Positions 8,066 through 17,271 are shown, counted from the stretch's first letter. The stretch is DNA of 64,000 nucleotides from Acidimicrobiales bacterium (GCA_035316325.1 DATHJB010000212.1:1-64000); one strand, 5' to 3'. The notes: a model not told the origin generated them from the letters alone. Numbers and translations are program-made.

Positions 8066-8371
8066 GTGACCACCGAGGTGACCGACAGCAAGGACAGATC
8101 CCGCTACGAGCTCACCGTCGACGGTGAGCTGGCCGGCTTCGCGGCCTACCGCGACATGAAGGGCACCCGGGTGTTCACCCACACCGAGGTGTTCCCCGCC
8201 TTCGGTGGGCGCGGGCTCGGCAGCATCCTGGTGCGGAGCTCGCTCGACGAAGTGCGCGGCCGCGGGGGCACGCTGGTGGCGCTGTGCCCCTTCGTCGACC
8301 GCTTCGTGAGGGAGCACGCCGAGTACGGCGACCTGGTGGACGCCGACCTCGACGTGCGCCTGCGGGACTAG
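8066..8371 (+). CDS. Small GNAT-type N-acetyltransferase (YjdJ-like)
   Basis: 101 aa from a GTG at 8066. The single-domain sequence has RYELTVDGELAGFAAYR, then FTHTEVFPAFGGRGLGSILVRSSLDEVRGRGGTLVALCPFVDRFVREH. This is the compact acetyl-CoA-binding family typified by YjdJ/GTLF3B: GGRGLGS is the pyrophosphate loop, and LCPFV...REH is the conserved C-terminal half with its Cys. The physiological substrate of the family is unknown. It is convergent with the YegP-like gene, 11 nt away. Confidence 0.8.
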   Translation: MTTEVTDSKDRSRYELTVDGELAGFAAYRDMKGTRVFTHTEVFPAFGGRGLGSILVRSSLDEVRGRGGTLVALCPFVDRFVREHAEYGDLVDADLDVRLRD

Positions 8372-8382
8372 TCCGGCCGAAC

Positions 8383-8568
8383 TCAGTCGAGGACGGTGAT
8401 CGGCCCGTCGTAGGTGCCGCTGAGCAGCTTCGCCAGCGTCGACTCGGCGTCGCCCTTGGCGTTGTAGCCCTGGCCGCCGTCGGTGGCCACGACCTCGCCG
8501 TTCGACGCCTTCACCCGGAAGGCCCACTTGCCGTCGTTGCGCTTGTAGATCTCGCCCTTACCCGCCAT
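8383..8568 (-). CDS. YegP/DUF1508-family small protein
   Basis: 61 aa from ATG 8568. Most of the chain is one DUF1508 unit: GEIYKRNDGKWAFRVKASNG followed by EVVATDGGQGYNAKGDAEST. The FEIY...W.W.LKA.NGE.I..S..Y..K motif defines the YegP fold, a small beta-beta-alpha domain often linked to stress responses. The start lies 2 nt after the stop of the serine hydrolase, so the two are probably cotranscribed. Confidence 0.85.
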   Translation of the reverse strand: MAGKGEIYKRNDGKWAFRVKASNGEVVATDGGQGYNAKGDAESTLAKLLSGTYDGPITVLD

Positions 8569-8570
8569 GT

Positions 8571-9776
8571 CTACTCCCCGTGGTCGTCGTCAGGTCCGAC
8601 GCCGGAAGTTAGCGCACCGGGTCGAACGCAGACAGCGGCGCGGCTCGAGATTCCGATGCCCCGCCGTGGTTGCCGCAGTTCGTGCAGGTCGTTGCCGTTG
8701 GTGAGGTAGCAGAACGACAGGCCGCTGTCCGGGTCGGCCCAGGCGATCTGGCCGCCGGCACCGTTGTGGCCGAACGTGCGAGGCGACTGGGTGTGGCCGA
8801 AGCCCCGGAAGGGCGCCCGACCGTCGTCGCCGGCGACGATCACGCCGAGCGCCCGGTTGGCGGGCGTGTGGGTGAGCGGGTCGGGGAAGTCGTTGCGGAC
8901 GGTGCCGGTGGCGTCGGCCAGCACCTCGGGGTCCCACAGGCCTGCCTGGTTGTGGAGCAGGCCCTGGTAGAAGAGCGCCACCACGGCTGCGGTGGTGACG
9001 CCGCCCCCGCCGGGGAGGCCGACCACCCGGGCCTCGGGCCGGTTGAGCTGGAGCAGCACCTGGTCGGTGACCTCGCCGACCGGCAGCTCCTCGATCCCGA
9101 ACGCCGCCTTCAGCTCCTCGGCCGAGGCGTGCTCGCCGCACAGCTCGAGGTCGGCGATGCCGTCCTGGTCGTCGAGGGCGAGGCCGAGGATGCGGGGCAG
9201 CCCCAGCGGCTCGGTGACCCGGGCGTGGACGACGTCGCGGAAGTCCTGGCCGGTGACGGTCTCGATCAGCTCGGCGAGCACCCAGTGCGCCGAGGTGGCG
9301 TGGTACTCGTAGGCCGTGCCCGGCTCCCAGTTGAGTCGCCAGCGGCCGAACGCCTCCCGGCGGCCGGCGCTGGTGTCCCAGGCGGGCGGCCCGAGCGGCG
9401 CCAGCGGGAAGCCGGAGGTGTGGAGCATCACCTGCTCGATCGTGATGCCGTCCTTCCCGTTGGTGGCGAACTCCGGGATGAGGTCGGCCACCCGCCGGCT
9501 CACGTCGATCGACCCCTCGGCGATCAGCTGCCACACGGTGCTGGCGACCAACGCCTTGGTGGCCGAGAAGATGCCGTAGCGGGTGTCGTTCGTGCGCGGC
9601 CCGAACGTCTCGAACGCCACCAGCCGGCCGTGGCGCGCCAGCGCCCACTGGCACGACGGCAGCAACCCGTCGTCGACCTCCCGGCGCACCCGGGCGCGCA
9701 GCTCGTCGAGCTTGGCGGTGTCGATGCCCAGCGAGGCCGGGTCGGCGACCGTGAGATCGGCAGGGATAACGGTCAT
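8571..9776 (-). CDS. Serine hydrolase, beta-lactamase-fold esterase (EstB-like)
   Basis: 401 aa, ATG at 9776, no signal peptide. The class C beta-lactamase/esterase signature is present: S71-A-T-K74 in GIFSATKALVAS, the Tyr motif in GTAYEYHATSAHW near residue 158, a GHNGAGGQ third motif near residue 340, and the NDLHELRQPRRG...SRAAVC ending characteristic of EstB-type proteins. Family members are cytoplasmic or periplasmic carboxylesterases rather than true beta-lactamases. It precedes the YegP-like gene by 2 nt. Confidence 0.85.
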   Translation of the reverse strand: MTVIPADLTVADPASLGIDTAKLDELRARVRREVDDGLLPSCQWALARHGRLVAFETFGPRTNDTRYGIFSATKALVASTVWQLIAEGSIDVSRRVADLIPEFATNGKDGITIEQVMLHTSGFPLAPLGPPAWDTSAGRREAFGRWRLNWEPGTAYEYHATSAHWVLAELIETVTGQDFRDVVHARVTEPLGLPRILGLALDDQDGIADLELCGEHASAEELKAAFGIEELPVGEVTDQVLLQLNRPEARVVGLPGGGGVTTAAVVALFYQGLLHNQAGLWDPEVLADATGTVRNDFPDPLTHTPANRALGVIVAGDDGRAPFRGFGHTQSPRTFGHNGAGGQIAWADPDSGLSFCYLTNGNDLHELRQPRRGIGISSRAAVCVRPGALTSGVGPDDDHGE

Positions 9777-9950
9777 TCCCGCACGTTAGAGGCCGAGCGG
9801 GTGGCGTGCTCCTGCAGCCCACGGGTCCGGTACTTGGCGGCCGAGGACCAGCTCAACTGCGAGGCCTCCGGCAGCACAGCACGTCGGGGATCGAGACAAG
9901 GCGGACCGTGCCTCGGCCGCTCTGGATACTTGTCAGAGACAGTGTTCAGG

Positions 9951-10403
9951 TCAGGTGCCCGGCGGTGGGAAGGCGTCCCGGAACGTGAAGGCCTCGGCGG
10001 TCGGGCCGTGCTCCCGGAGCAGGGCGATGCGGTCGACCGCGTCGAACGGGGTGGGCTCGGTGCCGACCGGCACCCACCACAGCGCCAGGTAGGCGTCGCT
10101 CAGCGCCTCGAACCACTCGCGCCGGCGTCGCAGGTAGGCGCGGTGGTCGGACCGGTAGGCGAACGTCCGCAACGCCTCGATCGACTCCCACACGCTGAGG
10201 TTCACGATCATCAGGTCGTCGTCGTACGGGCGGATGTCGGTGGCGTTGCCGGACTCGGTCTGCAGCCGCCACACGAAGCCGGGCGCGGCGTCCGCCAGGG
10301 CGTTGACCGGGTCGAGGGCGGCGAAGAAGTCGGCCACGAGCGGTGACCCCTCGGGTGCCCGCAGGCGGCCGATGTTCACCTGGGCGACATGGTGCGTCGA
10401 CAC
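9951..10403 (-). CDS. DUF3291-family protein
   Basis: 150 aa, ATG 10403. It matches the DUF3291 pattern along its whole length: HHVAQVNIGRLRAP, FFAALDPVNALADAAPGFVWRLQ, the segment from residue 50 with DDDLMIVNLSVWES, and FAYRSDHRAYLRRRREWF. The family has a dimeric alpha-beta barrel shape like antibiotic-biosynthesis monooxygenases, with no established reaction. It is divergent from the membrane protein at 10465, with a 61-nt intergenic region. The 174 nt on its 3' side (9777-9950) show nothing I can identify. Confidence 0.85.
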   Translation of the reverse strand: MSTHHVAQVNIGRLRAPEGSPLVADFFAALDPVNALADAAPGFVWRLQTESGNATDIRPYDDDLMIVNLSVWESIEALRTFAYRSDHRAYLRRRREWFEALSDAYLALWWVPVGTEPTPFDAVDRIALLREHGPTAEAFTFRDAFPPPGT

Positions 10404-10464
10404 TCGGCCAGGTTAGGGGGCGTGGCGTGGCGCTAACGTCGTCGGCTGCGACTGGGGGTTGCTT

Positions 10465-12549
10465 ATGGGAGCGGTGCTCGCCGACGACGAGCTCCGGGAC
10501 GACGATGGGGCGCCGGAGACCGGGACAACCGAACGGGCGGCCGCGGCCGAGGGGCCGACCGTCCACCGCTGGAGCGACCTCGACCGGCGAGGGCGCTGGA
10601 TCGCGGCCGCGTTCACCGCCGCGCTGCTCCTCGCCCCGACGCTGGCGTTCGCCCGCTACCTGCCCGACTGGGTGCCGGCCGGCGACCCCGCCTTCATGGG
10701 CCTGCGGGCCCTCGACGTGGGGACGGGACGCACCCCGCTCGTCGGCCAGCCGTCGACGTCGGCCGACTACGTCGACGGCCACCTGGTGCACCACCTCGGG
10801 CCGTCGCACTTCTACCTGCTGGCGCCGTTCATGCGCCTGCTCGGGCCGGCCACCGGGATGCTGCTGGTGTCGACGCTGATCACCGGGGGATCGGTGCTGG
10901 TGGCGGCCTGGGCGATGTTCCGCCAGCTCGGGCCGGCCGCCGGGGCGATCGCCGCCGTGGTGCTCGGCACCACCACCTTCACCACCGGTGCCTCGTCGCT
11001 GGCGAACCCGGTCAGCTCCAGCATCTCGGGCTACCCGCTGCTGTGCTCGGCCGTGCTGCTCTGGTGCCTCCTGTGCGGCGACCTGCGGCTCCTGCCGCTC
11101 ACCGCGCTGTTCGTGTCGTTCACCGCGCAGCAGCACCTCGCCGTGCTGCCGGCCCTGGCGTTGATGACCGGCGCCGGCGTGGCGGGGTTCCTGGTGCTGG
11201 AGCTGCCGCGGTGGCGCCGGCTGGTGCGCCCGGCGCTGGTCGCGGCGGGCGTGGCGCTGCTGGTCTGGTCGCCGGTGATCGTGCAGGAGCTGTTCGGCAC
11301 CGACGGGAACCTGTCGGGGCTGCGGCGGTTCGCCGCCAGCTCCAGCCGCCCCAAGCTGGGGCTCGACGACGCGTCCCGCCACGTCCTGCACACCCTCGGC
11401 CTGCCACCGCTGCTGGGTCGGACCCAGCTCGACGGCACCTGGTTCTTCGGTTCGCCGTCGTTGCTCACCTGGTTGTCGGCCGGTGCCGTGGTGGCCGCGC
11501 TGCTGGCGGCTGCGGTGCGGTGGCGGCGGGCCGGCGACCGTCGCCGGGCGATGCTGGTGGCGATGGCCGTGGCCGCGGCGCTGGGCGGGCTCGTCAACGG
11601 CTCGTCGGTGCCGGTGGGGATCGAGCAGTACCGGCTGCCCTTCTACCACTGGGCCTTCGTCCTGGCGTTCTTCGTCACGACCGCGCTGGTGCTGCTGGTC
11701 GGCGACGTCGCCACCGCGTCGTGGCTGCCCCGCCGGCCCCGGCTGGGTGACCTGCGGGCCGCCGTGTTGCCGGGCCTCGGCCTACTGGCCGTGGCGTTGC
11801 CCGCAGTCGTCAACCCCAGCCTGGAGCGTCGCTCGAACACCCTGCTGGCGGCCTACTCACCGGTCACCCGGAGCGTCCTCGACGACCTGGACGACGGCGT
11901 GATGGAGTCGCAGGACCGCCTCGACGGGCCGGTGGCGGTGCTGTCCCGGGGCGAAGGCACGTACGTCGGGCTGCGGGAGGCGCTGGCCCTCGATCTGTAC
12001 GACCGGGGGCTCGACGTCCGGCACCCGTGGGCCTCGGTGTCGTTCGTCGACTGGCCGCACCTGGCGCACGCCTCGGACGTCCAAGCCGGTCTGGTGCTGG
12101 TGGTCGACAAGGCGTTCAAGGTCGACCAGGCCGTGGTCGACGGGGTGCCCGGTGAGCTGCTGGTCGACATCGACGGCCGGACGCCCGTCGACGAGGAGGC
12201 CTGGGAGGGACTGCTCGCCGAGGCCGAGGCCACCGACGAGGTCGTGCTCGGGCCGGCGGCGGAGCAGCTGATCGAGGGCCAGGCGTCCGAGGCCGGCCGG
12301 ATCATGGTGCGCGAGCACCTGACGGGGTTCACCGGCGACGGCGCCGAGGTCGCGCTGGGCGACCGCCGCAACCTGGAGCTCCTGCTGGAGACGCCGCTGG
12401 AGCAGCCGGACTTCGACCCCGACCTGATCCGACGGATGCTGCGGTCGCTGCCGGAGCCGAGCGACAACGCCGTGGACTGGCGCCTGCGGATCTTCCTCCT
12501 CGACCGCGAGGAGCTGCTCGCCTGGGCCCCGGACGAGCTGCTGCCCTAG
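10465..12549 (+). CDS. Polytopic membrane protein, GT-C-type glycosyltransferase-like (paralogue A)
   Basis: 694 aa; ATG 10465 preceded by GGGGG at 10454-10458. After a soluble N-terminus of about 45 residues there are roughly ten transmembrane helices up to residue 450, then a 240-residue soluble C-terminal domain. The first extramembrane loop has WVPAGDPAFMGLRALDVGTG, a position where GT-C enzymes carry their acidic catalytic residue. The gene at 13753-15741 has the equivalent WIPTGDDAFSGIRAWDVFTA, then the same H-L-G-P / H-P-G-P motif, so the two are paralogues. A lipid-linked sugar donor and an envelope glycan or protein acceptor are inferred. It ends at palindrome copy 2. Confidence 0.7.
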   Translation: MGAVLADDELRDDDGAPETGTTERAAAAEGPTVHRWSDLDRRGRWIAAAFTAALLLAPTLAFARYLPDWVPAGDPAFMGLRALDVGTGRTPLVGQPSTSADYVDGHLVHHLGPSHFYLLAPFMRLLGPATGMLLVSTLITGGSVLVAAWAMFRQLGPAAGAIAAVVLGTTTFTTGASSLANPVSSSISGYPLLCSAVLLWCLLCGDLRLLPLTALFVSFTAQQHLAVLPALALMTGAGVAGFLVLELPRWRRLVRPALVAAGVALLVWSPVIVQELFGTDGNLSGLRRFAASSSRPKLGLDDASRHVLHTLGLPPLLGRTQLDGTWFFGSPSLLTWLSAGAVVAALLAAAVRWRRAGDRRRAMLVAMAVAAALGGLVNGSSVPVGIEQYRLPFYHWAFVLAFFVTTALVLLVGDVATASWLPRRPRLGDLRAAVLPGLGLLAVALPAVVNPSLERRSNTLLAAYSPVTRSVLDDLDDGVMESQDRLDGPVAVLSRGEGTYVGLREALALDLYDRGLDVRHPWASVSFVDWPHLAHASDVQAGLVLVVDKAFKVDQAVVDGVPGELLVDIDGRTPVDEEAWEGLLAEAEATDEVVLGPAAEQLIEGQASEAGRIMVREHLTGFTGDGAEVALGDRRNLELLLETPLEQPDFDPDLIRRMLRSLPEPSDNAVDWRLRIFLLDREELLAWAPDELLP

Positions 12550-12557
12550 TTCCCCAT

Positions 12558-12608
12558 CGAATCCACGACAGAAGTGGTTGCTATTGCGCCATCTCTGTCG
12601 AGGTTTCG
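12558..12608. repeat. 51-bp palindromic repeat, copy 2
   Basis: Arms CGAATCCACGACAGAAGTGG (12558-12577) and CCATCTCTGTCGAGGTTTCG (12589-12608) surround TTGCTATTGCG. 16 of 20 arm positions can pair, and the right arm differs from copy 1 at one base. It sits between the convergent ends at 12549 and 12611, filling the intergenic gap almost exactly. Confidence 0.85.
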
Positions 12609-12610
12609 GG

Positions 12611-13756
12611 TCAGTCGGTGACGTAGGAGCGGCGGTTGCCCTTGCCGCCGACGGGCTTCCGGGTGCCGCCGGCGACCGGGACGACCTCGAGGTCGGCGGC
12701 GCCGAGCAGCTCGGCCAGCGCGGCGAGGCGCCCGTCCACCCGGGTGCGCACCGCGGGGGTCCACGGCGCCAGCTCCTCCATGTCCACCTGCATCGTGCGA
12801 CCGACGAAGCGGCTGTTCCACGACCCGACCGCCCCGCCCCCGGCGAGCACCACGCCCAGGCCGTTGCCGGCGTCGTCGTAGAGGCGGTCGAGCACCTCGG
12901 GCGGGCCGAACCGGCTCCGGCCGGTCGACGGGTAGCCCATCGTGTAGGCGTCCCACACCGGCAGGAGGTCGACGTGGTCGGGCGGCAGCGGCTCGACGGC
13001 GGCGAACGCGGCCTCGTCGTCGGCCCGCAGCAGCAGGCCCGGTGCCACCTCGACGGTGGCGACCCTGGCGAGGGCGGCCGCGGCCCGCGGCTTCGTCGAC
13101 GACGTCCACCAGGCGAAGTCCTCCGCCCGGGCGGGGCCGAACGCCCGCAGGTACTCGCCGGCCAGCCAGGCCCGGGCGTCGTCGGGGTCGACGGCGTCGA
13201 TAGGGCGACCGAGCCAGGCGTCGGTCGACACCCAGCCGATGGCGTTCGACCGCAGCCCCGAGCCGCCCACCCGCACGACCGTGCCCTCCATGGAGGCGAT
13301 CTGCACGACGCCCCGCACCAGCGCCGACGACCAGCCCAGCGCGGCCTGCAGCTGCTTCGACGTGAGCGGCGTGGTCGCCACCGCCCGCACCTGGTCGCGG
13401 AGGGCGGGGTGGTCGTCGAGGGTGTAGCCGTGCGGCTCGAGGTGCCAGGCGAACCTGGCCAGCGGCGGCCGCGTCGCCGCCATGACCCGGGCGACCGTGG
13501 CGGTCGGCACGAGGTGGGCGGACGACCGCATGGCCGGCACCCGCACGGCCAGCCGCTCCTGCTCCAGCGCGGCGAACTCGCCCGGATCGAACGTCGCCAC
13601 CCGCGCCGCCAGCGACAGAGGCCCCGACGGCTGCGCCGAGTACACCGCGACCACCTCGGTCAACGCCCCCAACAACCCACCCTCGCCCCCGAGCCCCTGC
13701 CGGCTCCGGCCGAACGCCCGGATGCGCTCCTCGATCTCCGCCGTCGGGCCGGTCAC
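12611..13756 (-). CDS. Winged-helix DNA-binding protein, HTH_42/YcaQ family
   Basis: 381 aa from the GTG at 13756, which overlaps the upstream TGA (GTGA, 13753-13756), so translation is coupled to the membrane protein before it. The chain has the features of the YcaQ/HTH_42 family: QPSGPLSLAARV, LVPTATVARVMAAT, TSKQLQAALGW, RAFGPARAEDFAWW and LLPVWDAYTMGY. Characterised relatives include interstrand crosslink DNA glycosylases (AlkZ/YcaQ). The catalytic QxQ/QxD motif of AlkZ is not obvious here, so glycosylase activity is uncertain. It ends 2 nt before palindrome copy 2. Confidence 0.75.
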   Translation of the reverse strand: MTGPTAEIEERIRAFGRSRQGLGGEGGLLGALTEVVAVYSAQPSGPLSLAARVATFDPGEFAALEQERLAVRVPAMRSSAHLVPTATVARVMAATRPPLARFAWHLEPHGYTLDDHPALRDQVRAVATTPLTSKQLQAALGWSSALVRGVVQIASMEGTVVRVGGSGLRSNAIGWVSTDAWLGRPIDAVDPDDARAWLAGEYLRAFGPARAEDFAWWTSSTKPRAAAALARVATVEVAPGLLLRADDEAAFAAVEPLPPDHVDLLPVWDAYTMGYPSTGRSRFGPPEVLDRLYDDAGNGLGVVLAGGGAVGSWNSRFVGRTMQVDMEELAPWTPAVRTRVDGRLAALAELLGAADLEVVPVAGGTRKPVGGKGNRRSYVTD

Positions 13757-15741
13757 CCGTCCTCGTCGTCCGGGGGTTCGATGTCGGAGAGGTAGACCCG
13801 GAGCGTGTGGTCCTGGGTGTCCTGGAGGTGGGCCCAGCGGTCGAGGAGGGGCTCCGGGAAGACGGTCACGTCGAGCAGGGGGTGGCCGGCGAACGCCGGC
13901 ACGCCGCCCAGCCACAGCGTCCGCAGCATGCCGCTCTCCACCAGGTACTTCGGGCTCTTCTTCACCCAGCTCTCCAGCTCGGCCATGCGTTCGGGGTTGT
14001 CGATGGCCTCGTAGACCTGCTCGGCGTCGCCGGACCACACGAGGCCGTGCGCCTCGACGAGGTCGGTGACCTCCTCGTCGAGCCGCCGCAGCTCCTGGCG
14101 CTCCGAACGGCTCAGCGGCGAGTAGGAGGCCACCAGGGTCTCGTCGTCGCGGGCCGACCGGGTCGACCCGTCGCCGGTGATCCGCAGGCGCCGGTCGGCA
14201 TCGCCCTCCTCGTAGCGGCGGTGCTCGCCGAGCTGGCGCACCAGCGTCCAGTCCTCCACGTAGAAGTCGACGCCGGCGTCCTGCAGCACGGCGAAGAGCG
14301 CCGGGCCGGCCGCGGTCGACGACTGGTGGATGGTGAGCTCCACCAGCAGCGGCCCGTCCTCGTCCTCGAGCGCCTCGGCGAGGTCGTCATCGACGGCCTT
14401 CACCGCGGCGATCGTCCACGGCGGCGACGCGGTGCCGTGGTCGACCCGGGGCAGCGTCGCCACCCCCGCCACCAGCGCCAACACCAGCCCCGGCACCGCC
14501 AGCCGGAGCACCCACGCCGGGTCGGCGGCGTCGCCGTCGTCCGCAGCACGCGACGACCGCCAGGCGGTGATCTCGTCGAGCACGGCGACGGCGACCACCA
14601 GCCACAGCACCAGGCCCATCGGCCACATCCAGCGGAAGTAGGTGGGCACCATCTCGAACAGGATCGGCGCCCGCAAGGTGGTGAGCAGGCCCAGCACGAG
14701 CGCCGCCAGGCCCATGAGCGCGCCCATGGCCACCGCCGTCGACCCCCGTCGCCGGGCCCGCCGGCCGAGGCCGGCCAGCAGCGCCGCCAGGACCACCAGC
14801 CCCAGCGCGGCCAGCCACGTCGGCAGCCCGCTGCCGTCGAGCTCGAACGACGGCTCCCCGTACGACGGCGGGAGCCAGGCCGGCGGGACGGCGAGCGTGC
14901 CGCCCAGCGCCCGCAGCGTCCGACCCAGACCCGGTGTCCGGGTGCCCTCCTGGGCCGACCGCAGGAGGCCGGTGAGGTTGCCCTGCTCGGCGGTCGTGAA
15001 CTGCTGGACGATCGGCTGCGTCCACAGCAGCAGCGTGAGCAGCGCCGCTCCGCCGCCCCAGCGCAGCACCCGCCGCCGCAGCTCGGGCCACGCCTCCCGG
15101 TCGGCCCGCCGGCGCTGCCACAGCTGCACGGCCACCACGCCCAGGCCGAACAGCGCCATGCCCGGCACCAGCAGCGAGTACGACAGGTGGGTCTCGAGCA
15201 CGTAGCTGCCGGCGACCACCATCACGAGCAGCGCCGCCCGGTCACGGGCCATCAGGCCCCACACCGCCACCAGGAACAGGGCGAACGGGAACAGGGTGGC
15301 GTAGGGGTTCCAGGGGTCGTAGAGCATCTCCGAGCCCATGCTCCAGGCCAGGCACGCGCTCAGGCCCATCGCCGCGGTCGCCGCCGGCGCACCGGCGAGG
15401 CGGTGGACGAGCCAGGCGATCCCGGCCACCGCCAGAGCGTTGATCAGCGCCATGCCCACGGCGGTCCCACCGGCGTGGCCCAGCAGCCGCACCGGCAGCG
15501 CCAGCAGGTCGAAGTGCAGGGGGCCGGGGTGGCTGACGGGCAGCGTGGTGTAGGTCGACGCCGACGACCACGTGCCCAGCAGCGGGATGTCGGCGGTGAA
15601 CACGTCCCAGGCGCGGATGCCGGAGAAGGCGTCGTCGCCGGTCGGGATCCAGCCGTCGAGGGCTCCCCGCACGCCCGCGACCACGATGGGGACGGCCGCG
15701 GCGAGCGTCGCGAGCACCGCCGCCCCTGTCGACTTCCTCAT
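13753..15741 (-). CDS. Polytopic membrane protein, GT-C-type glycosyltransferase-like (paralogue B)
   Basis: 662 aa, ATG 15741. An N-terminal helix (8-27) is followed by WIPTGDDAFSGIRAWDVFTA and SHPGPLHFDLLALPVRLLG. About ten more helices run to residue 430, then a soluble C-terminal domain with SYSPLSRSERQELRRLDEEV. It shares loop motifs, length and topology with the protein at 10465-12549. The acidic GDD in the first loop suggests a GT-C catalytic site. It is translationally coupled to the winged-helix gene downstream. A role in cell-envelope glycan assembly is inferred and not shown by any signature. Confidence 0.7.
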   Translation of the reverse strand: MRKSTGAAVLATLAAAVPIVVAGVRGALDGWIPTGDDAFSGIRAWDVFTADIPLLGTWSSASTYTTLPVSHPGPLHFDLLALPVRLLGHAGGTAVGMALINALAVAGIAWLVHRLAGAPAATAAMGLSACLAWSMGSEMLYDPWNPYATLFPFALFLVAVWGLMARDRAALLVMVVAGSYVLETHLSYSLLVPGMALFGLGVVAVQLWQRRRADREAWPELRRRVLRWGGGAALLTLLLWTQPIVQQFTTAEQGNLTGLLRSAQEGTRTPGLGRTLRALGGTLAVPPAWLPPSYGEPSFELDGSGLPTWLAALGLVVLAALLAGLGRRARRRGSTAVAMGALMGLAALVLGLLTTLRAPILFEMVPTYFRWMWPMGLVLWLVVAVAVLDEITAWRSSRAADDGDAADPAWVLRLAVPGLVLALVAGVATLPRVDHGTASPPWTIAAVKAVDDDLAEALEDEDGPLLVELTIHQSSTAAGPALFAVLQDAGVDFYVEDWTLVRQLGEHRRYEEGDADRRLRITGDGSTRSARDDETLVASYSPLSRSERQELRRLDEEVTDLVEAHGLVWSGDAEQVYEAIDNPERMAELESWVKKSPKYLVESGMLRTLWLGGVPAFAGHPLLDVTVFPEPLLDRWAHLQDTQDHTLRVYLSDIEPPDDEDG

Positions 15742-15810
15742 GCGCGGGCGAACCCTAATCGCGCCGCGTCGGGTGCCGGGAAGCGGCCCCGCCAGTCGCC
15801 CTGGTGGGCG

Positions 15811-16509
15811 TTAGCCGGGCTCCTGGGCGGCGTCGTGGATCATCTCGGCGTAGGCGGCGGCGCCGGCGACGGTGAGGTGGATGCCGTCGGGATTGAGCCA
15901 CTCGGGGTGGCCGGAGCTCACCAGGTCCCACGGCGCCACCTCGAGCGTCGGGAAGCGGAGCTCGTCGGCGTCGGCCTCCCGCAGCCACCGGTTCAGCTCC
16001 CGGGTCCGCGCCGCCCAGTCGTCGCCCAGCTGCGGCGATCGCCCGTCGGTGTTGACGGTGCCGACCACCACGCGCCGGGCGCCGGCAGCACTGGCCGCGT
16101 CGATGGCGGTGGCCGCGTCGCGCTCGGCCTCGGCCGGGGTGCCGTCGAACACGTCGTTGATGCCCAGGAACAGCAGCACCACCGACCCCGCGCCGACGTG
16201 GGGGTACAGCTCCGTCCAGGCCTCGGTGTCGAGCTCGGTGCCGCCGTAGTAGTGGGCCGAGAGCCGCAGTTCGGGGTCGGCGACGAACCGGGTGCGCACG
16301 TCGGCGACCGCCAGCTCGGTGAGGCTGTCACCGAACAGCACCACGAGCTGGTCGCCCCGGTCGTTGGCGGGCACGGACGCGAGCGCCGGGTCGACGGCGG
16401 TCGGCGTCGAGGGTGGCGCGACGGTCGCTTCGCTCTGCAGCGCGTACGCGGCTCCGCAGAGCCCGAGCATGGCGACCGCCACGAGAAGGCCTATGAGGGG
16501 TCGAGGCAT
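15811..16509 (-). CDS. Secreted SGNH/GDSL hydrolase
   Basis: 232 aa, ATG 16509. There is a signal peptide or anchor at residues 1-24. The SGNH blocks are present: block I VVLFGDSLTE (nucleophilic Ser), the Gly block HYYGGTE, block III LLFLGINDVF (Asn), and block V GIHLTVAGAAAYAEMI with the catalytic Asp-x-x-His (NPDGIHLT). Such enzymes deacylate or de-esterify lipids, sugars or peptidoglycan. It is divergent from the response-regulator gene at 16612 (102-nt intergenic region) and may share its control. Confidence 0.82.
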   Translation of the reverse strand: MPRPLIGLLVAVAMLGLCGAAYALQSEATVAPPSTPTAVDPALASVPANDRGDQLVVLFGDSLTELAVADVRTRFVADPELRLSAHYYGGTELDTEAWTELYPHVGAGSVVLLFLGINDVFDGTPAEAERDAATAIDAASAAGARRVVVGTVNTDGRSPQLGDDWAARTRELNRWLREADADELRFPTLEVAPWDLVSSGHPEWLNPDGIHLTVAGAAAYAEMIHDAAQEPG

Positions 16510-16611
16510 TCTGCGGGTGCGGTTTACAGATCGCCGCCTAAGCGGGGCATTAGGTCACGCGGTGGCGTCTTGTTCGCACGCACCGGTAGGTTCCGGATCG
16601 GAGCCGATGCC

Positions 16612-17268
16612 GTGCGTGTGCTGGTAGTAGAGGACGACGAGCAGCTGGCCGACGTGATCGCCCGCGGCCTGCGCCGCGACGCCTTCGCGGTCGACGTCGT
16701 CACCGACGGTGCGGTGGCGCTCGAGAAGGCGCAGGAGGTCACCTACGACGTGATCGTCCTCGACCGCGACATCCCCACCGTCCACGGCGACGTGGTGTGC
16801 CGCCGCCTGGTGGCCGACCGTTCCGTGGCCCGGATCCTCATGCTGACCGCCGCCGCGGCGGTGGAGGACCGGGTGGAGGGCCTGCTGCTCGGCGCCGACG
16901 ACTACCTCACCAAGCCGTTCGCCATGGCCGAGCTGGTGGCCCGGCTGCGGGCGCTGGGCCGCCGGGCGCTGCGGCCCCGACCGCCGAAGCTGACGTGGGG
17001 CGACCTGTGGCTCGACCCCGGCAGCCGCCAGGCCGCCCGCGGCGACGTGCCGCTGCAGCTCACCAACCGCGAGTTCGCGGTGCTGGAGGAGCTGCTGTGG
17101 GAGCCCGGCCAGGTGGTCAGCGCCGAGGACCTGATGGAGCGGGTGTGGGACGACCGCCTCGACCCGTTCAGCAACGCCGTCCGCGTGACGATGCTGACGC
17201 TGCGGCGCAAGCTCGGCGACCCGCCGGTCATCGCGACCGTCGTCGGGCGCGGCTACCGATTGGAGTGA
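16612..17268 (+). CDS. OmpR-family response regulator
   Basis: 218 aa from the GTG at 16612 (VRVLVVEDDEQLA). The receiver domain, residues 1-115, has the acidic pair EDD near residue 8, phospho-acceptor Asp51 in IVLDRDIP, a threonine in MLTAAA and the invariant lysine in YLTKPF. The C-terminal winged helix, residues 125-218, ends in TLRRKLGDP and VVGRGYRLE, typical of OmpR/PhoB DNA-binding domains. The histidine kinase starts 3 nt downstream, so the two form one two-component operon. The stimulus is unknown; the divergent SGNH hydrolase is a possible target. Confidence 0.92.
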   Translation: MRVLVVEDDEQLADVIARGLRRDAFAVDVVTDGAVALEKAQEVTYDVIVLDRDIPTVHGDVVCRRLVADRSVARILMLTAAAAVEDRVEGLLLGADDYLTKPFAMAELVARLRALGRRALRPRPPKLTWGDLWLDPGSRQAARGDVPLQLTNREFAVLEELLWEPGQVVSAEDLMERVWDDRLDPFSNAVRVTMLTLRRKLGDPPVIATVVGRGYRLE

Positions 17269-17271
17269 AGG

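Noticed and set aside
8571-9776. EstB-like gene considered as an antibiotic-resistance beta-lactamase
   Set aside because: No signal peptide, and motif context (NDLHELRQPRRG) is that of carboxylesterases of the class C fold.
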